A stretch of 64,000 nt of DNA from Heligmosomoides polygyrus polygyrus (taxonomy: Eukaryota; Nematoda; Chromadorea; Rhabditida; Heligmosomidae): assembly GCA_947396885.1 (NCBI GenBank), contig OX377204.1, positions 56,159,139-56,223,138 of the forward strand, given 5' to 3'. A program made the position numbers and the translations under genes. Below the pieces are notes generated by a model. The model did no database searches. It worked only from the letters and a program-made list of their open reading frames with translations, and was not told the DNA's origin. Below, in pieces: positions 1 through 9,197 of this stretch; position 1 is the stretch's first letter; each line of letters starts with the position of its first letter.

Positions 1-85
1 ATCGTCCGTCTATTAAAGATAAATCTCTATCTTATTCTGTTCGTGTCCTGAGGCAGTGAAGCACCTTCCACGGCGCGACGTTTAC
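1..85 (+). repeat. 5' LTR, 3'-terminal part
   Basis: Matches the last 85 bases of the 3' LTR with only two or three differences. It contains an ATTAAA poly(A)-type hexamer at 12-17 and ends TTTAC just before the primer binding site. The rest of this LTR lies left of the window. Confidence 0.9.
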
Positions 86-110
86 TGGTAGCAGCGAGTG
101 GTTCCCGTCG
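86..110 (+). promoter_or_regulatory. Primer binding site, initiator tRNA-Met-like
   Basis: The bases directly after the 5' LTR start TGGTAGCAG, the complement of a tRNA 3' end (CCA plus acceptor). These nine bases match the initiator-Met primer site known from many Ty3-like elements. A further TGGTT block keeps the register, but several bases between differ. The tRNA identity is therefore an inference. Confidence 0.6.
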
Positions 111-135
111 TTGGGAACGGGAAGCGGTAGTCTCC

Positions 136-148
136 GGTGAGGTGAGTT
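136..148 (+). promoter_or_regulatory. Candidate major splice donor in the leader
   Basis: GAG|GTGAGT at 139-147 is a near-perfect 5' splice site, cutting after base 141. It lies about 50 bases downstream of the primer site, where retroviruses place their major donor. A strong acceptor precedes the third coding block at 9023, so a spliced subgenomic RNA is plausible. Confidence 0.5.
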
Positions 149-1728
149 TTTTTCTATAGCTCTGCAAGAGCCGAACCCTGTCTGGCCAACTGTGTTTCCG
201 CTCCCGGAGTTGAGTGACGGAGCTGGTGCACAAAGGCATCTCCGCACAAAGACTACCGTGCGCATGCTCCTCATGCGACTGCAGCGCAGACGACAGATCG
301 CGCAAGCTGACCATCCAGCTCTTTGTCCCGGAATTCGGGCAGCCGGTGCGAAGTTTAAATTTCCTAGGCGCGGTCCGCCGGCGCAGGGTAGTTTTTCGCG
401 AGGGACCCAGCAATGGTCGAAAACTTGCAATTCCCGGGATAAGTTTTTTAATTCGGAATGTCACCCTAGAGCAAGGGTCTAACTTGCACCCCCGAGGGGG
501 CAGTGTCGTGTGTCCCCGGGGACCTGTAAGGTCCGAAACCAGTGTTACGAGCTCGTTTGAGGTGTTGGCTCCGCAGAGAGGCGTCGAGCAGTCGTTTCGT
601 TTTCGTGGAAATGTGGTTCAGTGTCGTGGTTGGCTCCGCAGGGTGGCGTTGAGCAGCAGTTTCGTCTCCGGAGAATTGTATCAGGCAGTCGACGTACAGC
701 ATGCGAATAGGTAAGGTCGTGAATCCGCCATGTGAAGGCGAGTATAGTGGATATGCTTCGTAAGGTGCAAAATGTTATTTAGGTTATAGCCTCGAGGGTG
801 AGACCCGATTCGGGCAAGGTGTAAGGGACTCTACGGTGAGCGCTCAGGGTAGTACTAGGAAACAAGGACCAATTGAGCAGCGTCCGTAGGCATTTTGACG
901 GTACCGCGACGGGGTAGTCGAGCCCGCGCTCAAGTGTCCGACTCTGGGCGCGGCGTCTTCCTTGAAGTTCGGCGGCTTTCGCCCTTTGAACATCCGAGCC
1001 GCCATATCAGCTCATCCCCGCTACGGTATCTTTATTTTAGTGGGAGCCCGAGGAACCCATCTACGGACCCGTTGGCTTGACCGGCAAAATAAAGGCTTAA
1101 TTAGGATGGAGAGCTTCTGGATGAAGCAGGCCCTTTTCGAAATCACTATTTTTTCTTTCCTTTTTCGGCTTGTGGGCCATAACCGGAAAGATAGTCGTCA
1201 GGAAGCGGCTCCGTTGCACTTTTCGCTCTCAGCATCGAGTCAGCAAAGGTCAACAGTTTGAATTCCAGCGAATGCCAAGCTCCACGATGCGTTTCGCGAT
1301 AACGGAAATGTTATGGGACCCACTCCTCGGCCTCGCGATCGGAATGAAGATATCGGAGGCTTCTGCTCGGAGCGGCACATATCAGCGGAACGATCTAGGG
1401 TGTTAATGTCAATGTTTATTTTCACACCGCCGCGTCTGGGAGACGGTCCGCGCGGATTACGGTAGAGAGCAGCCGACCACTCACGCGACTCAGTCCGGGC
1501 CCCGCCCCACAGTACCACCCGCCCCTCCCCGCGGAGGCCCGTCTCATTCGTACTCGGTGCGACCCTCCCTGCTGGTGGTCGGACCGCTCTTCATCGGCGC
1601 TCGCGTACTGTATTCTGCTATATTCGTTCCTGGAAGAACCGTTACCCGTCAACTGCAACTGGGATCAGCCTCGTCTCGTCGGACAAGCAGGTAAGCCACT
1701 TTCTTAAGTCGTTGGGTGGCGATAGAGC
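149..1728 (+). other. Long untranslated leader
   Basis: About 1.6 kb with only short, unrelated reading frames and no recognisable domain. It holds an imperfect direct repeat: a block starting TTGGCTCCGCAG near 562-608 returns near 632-672. A second donor-like site sits at 1690. The length suggests regulated or internal initiation for Gag, but nothing in the sequence proves it. Confidence 0.6.
1685..1697 (+). promoter_or_regulatory. Second candidate splice donor, just before gag
   Basis: CAG|GTAAGC at 1688-1696 is a good donor consensus 38 bases upstream of the gag ATG. If used, it would join almost the whole leader to the downstream acceptor. Weaker support than the donor at 141 because no transcript is available. 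Confidence 0.3.
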
Positions 1729-3810
1729 ATGGGACCCATCACGCGGTCTCAGGCTGCTTCGTCAGACAACGGCGACTCTTTGGCTGCAAGTGCCACGACA
1801 CCCGTCAACCTACCTGAAATTGTTACCGCGCCATTGGCGCGTGTGCTAACGGACATAGCGGACGACGCGACCATTCATGGTCGCGATGCGAGGCAACTTC
1901 GCGATGCTACGTCGGATGCGATCTATCAGTCGACCTCCCACCTGGCCCAGCACGTCAATCGTGGAAATGCCGCCTTGGCGGAGGGATTCAACGAGTCGTT
2001 CACGGTGGTAGCCGCCTGTGGACCGGAGAATCCCCCGCCAAACCTTCAGCCGTTTAGTGGATCCGAGGGGAACCAGAAGCAGTTCTCAGTATGGCTTCGC
2101 CGAGTGGAAGACGCCTTCAGGCTTGGCCGATATCCGGCCACCCCGGAGCACAAAGCCAATTTCCTGATCAACTATTTGGATGGCTTTGCAAGGGAAAAGG
2201 TGGAGAAACTCACGCAGGAGGAACTACGGGACTTCAACACGGTTGTAGCCCACCTACGGAAATTCTTCGAGAGCCCGCAGCAAAGGTACGTCGCTCGCCA
2301 AGCTCTTTCAGCGTGCCGCCAGGAGCCAGGTGAGCCTAGTCTCACCTTTGCCAACCGGCTACTTAATTTAGTCCGCGCCGCTACGGCTGGGCAGGACGAG
2401 GCGATGCAGAAAGAGCGGATGCTTGAGGAGTTCGTCGCTGGGCTCCGCAGCGATATTAGGTACTTCGTCAAGCTCGACAATCCGACGACGTTCGACCAGG
2501 CAGTGACGAAGGCTCAGACGGTCGAGCAGCTTCTGACCGAGGCCGCAGCGGAGCGCTTGATGAACCCGGCGACGGTTCCTCACTCGGTCCAGGTAGGCGT
2601 AGTGGAGCGATCAGAAGGCGGTAATGTTTCGCATAGGAGCCTTCAGCCGAGGAGACCAATCCTTAGGAAAAACACCGTTAGATTTCAGGACCAAGCAAGA
2701 ACCAGGACCGGCTACGACAGGACCAACCGACAGGACCCTATTCAGTGCTTTAACTGTGGCGGCACTGGCCATTATTCACGGGTCTGTCCGTCTCCACGAA
2801 GGGAATCCCGCAGCACAGCTCGAACGTCTTTTTCTCGTAGCGTTTCTCCTCGCCCTAGTGCATCTAATAGGGACCGCTATCCCGATCCTCCTCGTGCTCC
2901 TCTGATGAACGTTCGTGCTCAAGGCGATTCTCTCGAGTCTGCTCAGCGGCAAATCAATGCGTTGTCAATTTCGCTTCGTGAGCGCGATGAGGCCTTGCAA
3001 AATTCTAACGCGCGAATTGCAGTTCTGATTAAACGGAACGAGGAATTATCTCGCTCTCATTTCGCTGCCTCTTCCTCCTCTTCTGGCTCCTTACGTCCTT
3101 CGGTTAACTGCTTATTTTTGTGCTCTGCCTTGTTATGCCTTCTGCCGGCCGTATGTGCCGAGCCGGCCTGGATCTGGCCGCACGATCCGAACGATCCGCT
3201 GAGCAGTATTCCTTTCTCTTTTAACTGCTCCCGCCTCGTTCCGGACGTTGTTAGTCCTCCTCTCAGTGTGGCAATCCAGGTCTATCGCCCCAATATTAAG
3301 CGCTACGATACCCCGGCATTCCTATGTAAAATCGTAAAGCAGATCGTAGTTTATTCGGTAAACTTTTTCGGGGCACGACGCGAACGGCACTCTGACTTGG
3401 TAAAAACGGTAACAGCTGAGCAGTGCAAACAAATGCAGCAGCACCACAGGTGCGATCACGGAGACTTGACGCCTTCAGGGGTTACATACAAGACAACCAA
3501 CGGGATCCAAATTTCCTGGCCCTCGGCCCCTTTCGGCTGCCGCACCGAACATAGGGTCTCAGATACTAACTGCTACCTTGTGCCTACAGTAATCCACGCG
3601 CGGCACGGTGCCGGTGCACCCGATTCCTCGATAGGGAACGTGCAGCACTGCGTCTACACGGACGGCGTGTGCACATTGAGCGATGGTTCGGTTCTGGTGT
3701 GGTCGCCAGCAAAAGAAGAAGGCTGTGCATTCATCCCGATAGGGAAGATGAAGGGACACCTGCTAGGCACGGTTTGGATCAGCGACTCCAAGGAGTTCGC
3801 CCTTTCGTAG
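1729..3810 (+). CDS. gag: Gag, reading on into a glycoprotein-like region
   Basis: A 693-codon frame from an ATG at 1729. Residues about 100-260 look like the Ty3-type Gag core (a W-L-R-R-V-E-D-A-F block, then a long alpha-helical capsid-like stretch). Residues about 340-353 form a CCHC zinc knuckle (CFNCGGTGHYSRVC), followed by an RS-rich tail and a short coiled coil at about 400-440. From about residue 455 the character changes. A strongly hydrophobic signal-peptide-like segment (CLFLCSALLCLLPAVCAEP) is followed by a Cys-containing domain with an N-C-S glycosylation site. That part resembles the start of a membrane glycoprotein rather than Gag. The frame stops at TAG 3808 but the same frame continues beyond it. 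Gag would form the particle and bind RNA; the glycoprotein role is inferred. Confidence 0.85.
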   Translation: MGPITRSQAASSDNGDSLAASATTPVNLPEIVTAPLARVLTDIADDATIHGRDARQLRDATSDAIYQSTSHLAQHVNRGNAALAEGFNESFTVVAACGPENPPPNLQPFSGSEGNQKQFSVWLRRVEDAFRLGRYPATPEHKANFLINYLDGFAREKVEKLTQEELRDFNTVVAHLRKFFESPQQRYVARQALSACRQEPGEPSLTFANRLLNLVRAATAGQDEAMQKERMLEEFVAGLRSDIRYFVKLDNPTTFDQAVTKAQTVEQLLTEAAAERLMNPATVPHSVQVGVVERSEGGNVSHRSLQPRRPILRKNTVRFQDQARTRTGYDRTNRQDPIQCFNCGGTGHYSRVCPSPRRESRSTARTSFSRSVSPRPSASNRDRYPDPPRAPLMNVRAQGDSLESAQRQINALSISLRERDEALQNSNARIAVLIKRNEELSRSHFAASSSSSGSLRPSVNCLFLCSALLCLLPAVCAEPAWIWPHDPNDPLSSIPFSFNCSRLVPDVVSPPLSVAIQVYRPNIKRYDTPAFLCKIVKQIVVYSVNFFGARRERHSDLVKTVTAEQCKQMQQHHRCDHGDLTPSGVTYKTTNGIQISWPSAPFGCRTEHRVSDTNCYLVPTVIHARHGAGAPDSSIGNVQHCVYTDGVCTLSDGSVLVWSPAKEEGCAFIPIGKMKGHLLGTVWISDSKEFALS

Positions 3811-4944
3811 AGGGAAGACAGCCCCACGATCTACGATTGCGACAGCGAGCTCATGATCTCGGACCAAGGCTACGCTCTCACTCATATGAGAAGGCACCCA
3901 CGGTCCGCCTCACCTGAGGTTGGGGTCGTGACCTCCAACCAGCTAGCCGCTCAGCTGCTGGCGGTGGAGGACTCAGTTCAGGGTGCGGTCATTTCAGTGT
4001 TCCGTCACGCTCTTGCCTCTTTATGCGATCGCGCTAATATGCTAGCCTTTTCTTTGCATTCTTCGCTTAGTCTAGACGCTACGTACACCGTTCGCAAGCT
4101 GCTTAATAGGAATGACGTAGCTGCAACATATTTAGGAAATAGCTTAATTCAGATTCATAAATGCATTCGAATTCCTTCCGCGAACTATCTCCTCCTTCCC
4201 TTTAACGGGACTTGCTTTTCTAGACCGCGTGTTGAAGTAATTTTGCCAAGCGGTTCCAAATGAGCCGCGTTCATTGACCCCACCAATAGAGTGCTTTCAC
4301 AGGAGTCCCCAGTCGTTACTTGTCCAGCTCCCCTGTTCTTTTTCCAGATAGAAAATGGCACACTTCGGTTTAATCCGACTTCCGGCACGACAGACATCGT
4401 GCCTAGTTCTGCAGTCAGCAATCTAGCCTTCCCTCAGCCTCTTAAAAGTGTTCCGCTCTCGTTACCTCTCACTATCTTCCACAACCTGGTGCTCACGAAT
4501 CTTAGCGAGCTAGTGGAAGATCACCAACTCCAGGAGTTGTGGACGTCTCGTGCTTTCGAGAAAGCCCTAGAGTCTTGGCAGCGAGCGTCCGTGCCGCCTT
4601 CCTACGTTTCGGAAGGCACCGCACAATTTCCATCGTGGTCATTTTCCACATTTTTCGGATTTTCACTTTTCGATTTTTGGGTTTTCCTTTGTTGTCTGCT
4701 TGTTTCGGCATCTCTCATCAAAACTCTTGCAGTCTTCTATATTTCCTTGTCGCTTCCTGGGCAGTTTTGGCCCCGAACCCCGTGTCCCACATCGTCGCGT
4801 AGTACTCCATTTCGGCGTAGTACTCCCATATCAGCTGTAAGTCCAGCGGTGTCCGACTTTCCATCCGCGTCGCCGCTTAACGCTATCGAGCTGACCCAAA
4901 TAGAAATAGACTGGAAAAGCTCTTGGCCCCCAGGGCATCCCTGA
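3811..4944 (+). pseudogene. Glycoprotein-like region, C-terminal part, interrupted by stops
   Basis: Same frame as Gag after TAG 3808, broken again by TGA 4261 and ending at TGA 4942. It opens with a Cys-bearing stretch, continues with alternating hydrophobic and polar segments and N-x-T sites, and carries a clear membrane anchor encoded at about 4,627-4,740 (core FDFWVFLCCLLVSASLIKTL). With the signal-like segment near 3,100 this gives a signal-ectodomain-anchor layout of about 540 residues, set between nucleocapsid and protease. I do not recognise the family with certainty; virus-derived envelope proteins are known in nematode retroelements. The two stops could be decay, sequence errors or readthrough codons. 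No intact protein can be read here. Confidence 0.55.
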
Positions 4945-5696
4945 GCCCAGTAAATATTCTGGCTCTCAGCGGCAAGCATGAGTTCTTCGTCGCACAGATC
5001 CCGATACGCGTTAACGGCATCACAATGCTTGGCCTGGTGGACACCGGCGCAGCCATCTCGGTTGCTAGTAGCGAAATAGCCACTCTTCTGGGCATTTTCC
5101 ACCTTGAGAAGGGACCACTCACTTCCGCCGTAGGAATGGCCGGTATCCCGGTGAAACTGGTAGGCAGCGCTCAGCTTAAGCTTCAGATAGGCGGTAGCTC
5201 TGTCGAGGAGACAGTTCACTTCACAGATGGCGCTTGCATACCAAAAGAATCGAGTTCCTATAATATTATTTTAGGGAACAACGTTCTAGCAGCTCTTCCT
5301 CCATGGACCATCGATTACGGCGAACGCGTCCTGATGATCAAGGACGAAGCGATCCATATTTTGAGCGTTTTCCCAGACCCTGCTACCAACGAAAAACCAA
5401 TAGCCGTACGTGTTGCAGAGTCGACGACGCTGAAGCCCGGCACGGAGACCTTCGTCCCCTGCTATACTTCGCATCTCGTGGAAACACCCGTCATGCTCGT
5501 GGCGCAATCTTCGCAACTGCAGGACAATTTCATAATGGTAGCTCCAGCGATTCTTCGCTCAGGTACGACGAAACTCTTGGTTAGCAATCCCACGGAGCGC
5601 CCGCAGCTACTCTATAAGGACCAAAGGCTCTCTGACGCGGTGCCGGTCGTCGAGGAAGACTACGGCACACTCTCCGAGCGTGCGCCTGGATTTTAG
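4923..5696 (+). CDS. Retropepsin-like aspartic protease
   Basis: A 257-codon frame overlapping the end of the glycoprotein-like frame by 22 bases in the -1 register. Residues about 37-45 read LVDTGAAIS, the active-site motif of retroviral and Ty3 proteases (Asp codon at 5040). A second conserved block near residues 118-125 (IILGNNVLA) matches the usual I-I-L-G-x-D/N-x-L element of the family. Its job would be to cut the polyprotein. The frame ends at TAG 5694, and RT continues in another register from a 17-base overlap, so either frameshifting or an indel separates the two. The start codon is uncertain because expression probably comes from upstream translation. Confidence 0.85.
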   Translation: MAPRASLSPVNILALSGKHEFFVAQIPIRVNGITMLGLVDTGAAISVASSEIATLLGIFHLEKGPLTSAVGMAGIPVKLVGSAQLKLQIGGSSVEETVHFTDGACIPKESSSYNIILGNNVLAALPPWTIDYGERVLMIKDEAIHILSVFPDPATNEKPIAVRVAESTTLKPGTETFVPCYTSHLVETPVMLVAQSSQLQDNFIMVAPAILRSGTTKLLVSNPTERPQLLYKDQRLSDAVPVVEEDYGTLSERAPGF

Positions 5697-8322
5697 CAAT
5701 CCGTTACTTGGTTTGCATATTGAAATTGCGGCTGTAAGCCCCGACCCAAGTCCCACCAATTTTCAGTCTGCCTCAGCCGGTGTCGTCGACCTTATGCATG
5801 CCGATGTTACGGAGTCCGAGAGGTCGCAACTTGTCGCTCTCTTCAGCGAGTTTTCAGACCGGATTTCTCACAGTAGTTATGATCTCGGATCTTATGAAGC
5901 CGATGAAATTCACATCAAAACGGTTACCGAAGTACCACCTACACGGTTTCGCCCCACGCGGATCCCGGTGAAGTTTCAAAATGAACTTGACGACCACATT
6001 AATAAGTTACTGAAATCTGGTAGAATCACAGAAAGCGATACGCCTTGGGTACATAATACGGTTTTGGTCAAGAAACGGGACGGATCTCTCCGCGTTTGCC
6101 TGGATTTCCGGCCTTTGAACGATATTACGGTCCCGGACCATTATCCCTTTCCTAGAATCGAGGATATTCTTCAGAAAATTGCAGGTCATAGGTACTATTC
6201 CTCTCTAGACTTGGCGTCCGGATATATGCAGCTTCTCCATTCCCCCGAGAGTCAGGCGAAATGCGGGTGGGCAACCCACAGGGGAATCTATCAGTTCGTC
6301 TATCTTCCGTTCGGATTGAAGAATGCCGGCGCTTACTTCTGCCGGACAATGTCTAAGGTTCTGGCCGGCCTCGAAGATAACTGTTTAGCGTACTTAGACG
6401 ATATTGTGATATTCGACAAAACCTTCGAGGACCACCTGACTTCTCTACGGAACGTCTCTCAGCGTTTCAGGGATTTCAACCTCAAGATTTCGCGTGAGAG
6501 GCTCACTGAAGTCGCCCAGAGGAAGATCAACTTTTTAGGACACGAGATTTCTGGCGAAACCTACTCTCCCTCCGATCGTAACATCCGCGCAATTAAGGAC
6601 TTCCCCACACCGACAACGATTAAGCAGGTCAAAGGTTTCATTGGAATGGCAAACTTTTTCCGTAAGTTCATTCACCATTTCGCATCGATAGCCGAGCCGC
6701 TCTATGAACTTACGAAGGATAAGGCGAAATTTCTCTGGGGTCCTAGACAAGAGGAGGCGTTTCTTCGGATTAAGCATCATCTCACCGCCAAGCCTTGTTT
6801 AGCTTTTCCCCAGGACAAGGAGTTCATTCTCCACACGGACGGAAGCCAGGTAGCGGTGGGCGCAGCTCTGCTACAGCGAAAATCCGACGACGAACGACAG
6901 CTTCAGGCAATTGGATATTACAGTAAGACCCTGTCCGATTCGCAAAGGAAATGGAGTCCAACGCATATAGGACTGTTCGCCATTATATCTGCTCTCCGTT
7001 TCTTCAAAGCTACGATCTACGGGAATCTCACTAGAATCCTTTCAGACCATCGCCCGTTCACCTTCCTCCTCAAGCATAACAAGACGCACGATAACCCTAC
7101 TCGTTGGGTAGTAGAGCTCCAAAGCTACAACATCACTATTGAATACCATAAGGGCTCTTCTAACATCGTCGCCGATTGTCTATCTCGAGCAGAGACCCAG
7201 GAGAACAAGTTTCAGGATAATACCCCAGAATCGGGCGACATCATTGAGTTCCCCGCCTGTCTCACCGTTGAAGGATCCTGTCCGCAGACGGAGTCCCAGT
7301 TGGTCTTTGCGGCCAACCCGGTAGCCATCAAGCCATATGACGCATCCGTGGAGCAGCGCACTGATACAGAATGTTCCAAGATCATAACCTTTTTAGAAAC
7401 GCAAAAATTTCCATCAGACCTGCCCGAGCAGGACAAGCCCCGCTGGCTCCAGCTCGCCGACAACTGTACAATCCAGCGAAATGGGTGCCTCTACTACAAG
7501 TCGCCTGACGATCGACGCGCGGGTATGTCATTCGCTTGCCTATTTTTGCCAATACGATTGCGCGAGCCCGTATTTCTCGCCTTCCACTCCAGCCCCTCAG
7601 CTGGGGGTCACTTCAATTGGCGCAAAATACTTTCCAAGATCGCGCGGAAATACTATTGGCCCCATATGGCAGAGGACATTTTCAAACTCGCGAAGTCCTG
7701 CGACGAGTGTCAACGGAAACGCGCACAGGCTGCCAATCAGGAAGAGCTGATCCCCGTGGTAAGTGGAGCCGTATTCGATAAAGTGTATATGGACCTTACG
7801 GGGCCCCTTCACACTTCCGAAGCTGGGAATAAATACATTTTGGCTCTTATAGATCATTTTTCGAAGTACGTCATCGTCACTCCGCTGCCGGATTGCACGG
7901 CCGTCACAGTGGCCCACGCTATCATGACCGAGTGCATTCTGAAGTATGGGGTTATGACCCAGCTTATTTCCGACAATGCTTCCTACTTTAAAGGGGAGCT
8001 GGTCACCCAGATAGGCCGCCTCCTACGGATCGGACGCTACTACTCAACCCCGTATCACCACGAAGGAAACGGCGCTTGCGAGAGGATCTTCGCTACGTTT
8101 CGTCCTATGTTGCGAACCTATATAAGCGAAAACCAACTTGATTGGGACAAGTACGTTGCTGCCTGCACCTTCATGTATAATACCAGTGTCCACGCTAGCA
8201 CGAATAACACCCCCTTCTTCCTCGTATTCGGCAGGGATCCTGTGTTCAATATCGATCTTGTCATTAAGCATGATTCAGAGCAGCACATTCCCATTCTAGC
8301 CTCTACCTGGAGAACATGGTGA
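5680..8322 (+). CDS. pol: Reverse transcriptase, RNase H and integrase (Pol)
   Basis: An 880-codon frame. RT spans about residues 75-320 with the primer-grip and template blocks (CLDFRPLNDI, SSLDLASGYMQ) and the catalytic YLDD near residue 238. RNase H follows, with LHTDGSQ near residue 384 and the usual GAALLQ. The integrase zinc finger is at about 630-680 (HSSPSAGGH then CDECQ), and the DDE core has its acidic residues at about 705 (VYMDL), 764 (SDN) and 800 (ACERI). The Y-L-D-D form and domain order fit Ty3-like elements. All catalytic residues seem present. The frame starts at a GTG within the protease overlap, so it is not an independent start. It stops at 8320, and the integrase tail lies in another frame. 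Confidence 0.93.
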   Translation: MRLDFSNPLLGLHIEIAAVSPDPSPTNFQSASAGVVDLMHADVTESERSQLVALFSEFSDRISHSSYDLGSYEADEIHIKTVTEVPPTRFRPTRIPVKFQNELDDHINKLLKSGRITESDTPWVHNTVLVKKRDGSLRVCLDFRPLNDITVPDHYPFPRIEDILQKIAGHRYYSSLDLASGYMQLLHSPESQAKCGWATHRGIYQFVYLPFGLKNAGAYFCRTMSKVLAGLEDNCLAYLDDIVIFDKTFEDHLTSLRNVSQRFRDFNLKISRERLTEVAQRKINFLGHEISGETYSPSDRNIRAIKDFPTPTTIKQVKGFIGMANFFRKFIHHFASIAEPLYELTKDKAKFLWGPRQEEAFLRIKHHLTAKPCLAFPQDKEFILHTDGSQVAVGAALLQRKSDDERQLQAIGYYSKTLSDSQRKWSPTHIGLFAIISALRFFKATIYGNLTRILSDHRPFTFLLKHNKTHDNPTRWVVELQSYNITIEYHKGSSNIVADCLSRAETQENKFQDNTPESGDIIEFPACLTVEGSCPQTESQLVFAANPVAIKPYDASVEQRTDTECSKIITFLETQKFPSDLPEQDKPRWLQLADNCTIQRNGCLYYKSPDDRRAGMSFACLFLPIRLREPVFLAFHSSPSAGGHFNWRKILSKIARKYYWPHMAEDIFKLAKSCDECQRKRAQAANQEELIPVVSGAVFDKVYMDLTGPLHTSEAGNKYILALIDHFSKYVIVTPLPDCTAVTVAHAIMTECILKYGVMTQLISDNASYFKGELVTQIGRLLRIGRYYSTPYHHEGNGACERIFATFRPMLRTYISENQLDWDKYVAACTFMYNTSVHASTNNTPFFLVFGRDPVFNIDLVIKHDSEQHIPILASTWRTW

Positions 8323-8807
8323 CGACGCTGCACGGAGCATGGAAACTGGCAGCACGGTATAACGAAGCCCAACGTCGGAAGTTCAAGGAGCAGTACGATA
8401 AGCCACATTTATCCCCCTTCTCCATACGTATAGGTGATCGGGTTTATCTGCGTGATTTCGCACCCAAAATTGGTTTATCAGCTAAGCTTTGCAACCCCTG
8501 GCTCGGTCAGTTCCGGGTTATCGAAGTAGACCACCCCCACGTCGTGATCACTAGTCTGTCTAGTCCGCAGTCAAAACCAAAGAAGGTCCACAAGAACCAG
8601 GTGAAACGTTGCTTCACGTTAACCGGTCCGGTTTTCACATCACCTTGGAGACCTGAAACAGAAGAGCTGGCCTTGACCGCAGCAAATGCTGTCGACCGGC
8701 CAGTTCCCGGCTATGATCATTCGGAGTTGCCCCATCCAACTGAGGAGCACACAGCTCCGAGCCACCCTTATAATACTCGTTTCAGAAAGCGCCAAACTTC
8801 GATCTGA
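8316..8807 (+). CDS. Integrase C-terminal (GPY/SH3-like) domain, frame-shifted
   Basis: The frame directly after Pol, offset by -1, encodes a helix with A-W-K-L-A followed by KFKEQYDK, then I-x-x-G-D-R-V-Y-L and a G-Q-F-R-V-I-E-V strand block, as in the GPY-type integrase tail of Ty3-like elements. Coding similarity begins upstream of the ATG at 8316, near 8,290, so this is the rest of integrase separated by a small indel and not a separate gene. The last 50 residues are polar and unstructured-looking. Confidence 0.8.
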   Translation: MVTTLHGAWKLAARYNEAQRRKFKEQYDKPHLSPFSIRIGDRVYLRDFAPKIGLSAKLCNPWLGQFRVIEVDHPHVVITSLSSPQSKPKKVHKNQVKRCFTLTGPVFTSPWRPETEELALTAANAVDRPVPGYDHSELPHPTEEHTAPSHPYNTRFRKRQTSI

Positions 8808-8995
8808 GTGAGCTGGTCATCGGCTGCACTGCCCGCACTCACCATTTGTTAGCCTGCGGAACGAGAGCGGATCTCCTCCTTCGACTTTTTATCATTTTTT
8901 CTCTGGCTCCTGTTTATATAAATTTCTCTCTCTCCGTCTAACCCACGTCTGCTCCGAAGATTACATCGAACTAACTACCGCGTTTTCCGCCTTTC

Positions 8996-9023
8996 TTCGC
9001 TTACTAATTTTGCATTCTTGCAG
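8996..9023 (+). promoter_or_regulatory. Candidate splice acceptor before the third coding block
   Basis: A branch-like CTAAT at 9003-9007, then a T-rich tract and TTGCAG ending at 9023: a very good nematode 3' splice site. It lies between the integrase stop (8807) and the ATG at 9198. With the leader donor it could give the third block its own mRNA. The 8,808-9,197 stretch has no other recognisable content. Confidence 0.5.
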
Positions 9024-9197
9024 ATAATCGAGTGCAATCGATTCGCGTAACGTGCCCAGTATGGAAACTGGCGACCCTCCGCCAGCCGATCCGCTCCCGA
9101 ACGGTAGCCCGCTCAGGACCCGGCGTCAGGTCGTTTTTCTTTAAGCCGTGTAACGGCCGAAACCCGTCCCCAACTCTCTCCTCCGGGAGAGTCGTCT

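Noticed and set aside
214..714. 166-codon frame in the retroelement leader
   Set aside because: No domain, overlaps equally long frames on the other strand, and lies in a region without protein-like composition.
2172..2583. Minus-strand frames inside gag
   Set aside because: Antisense shadows of the Gag coding frame.
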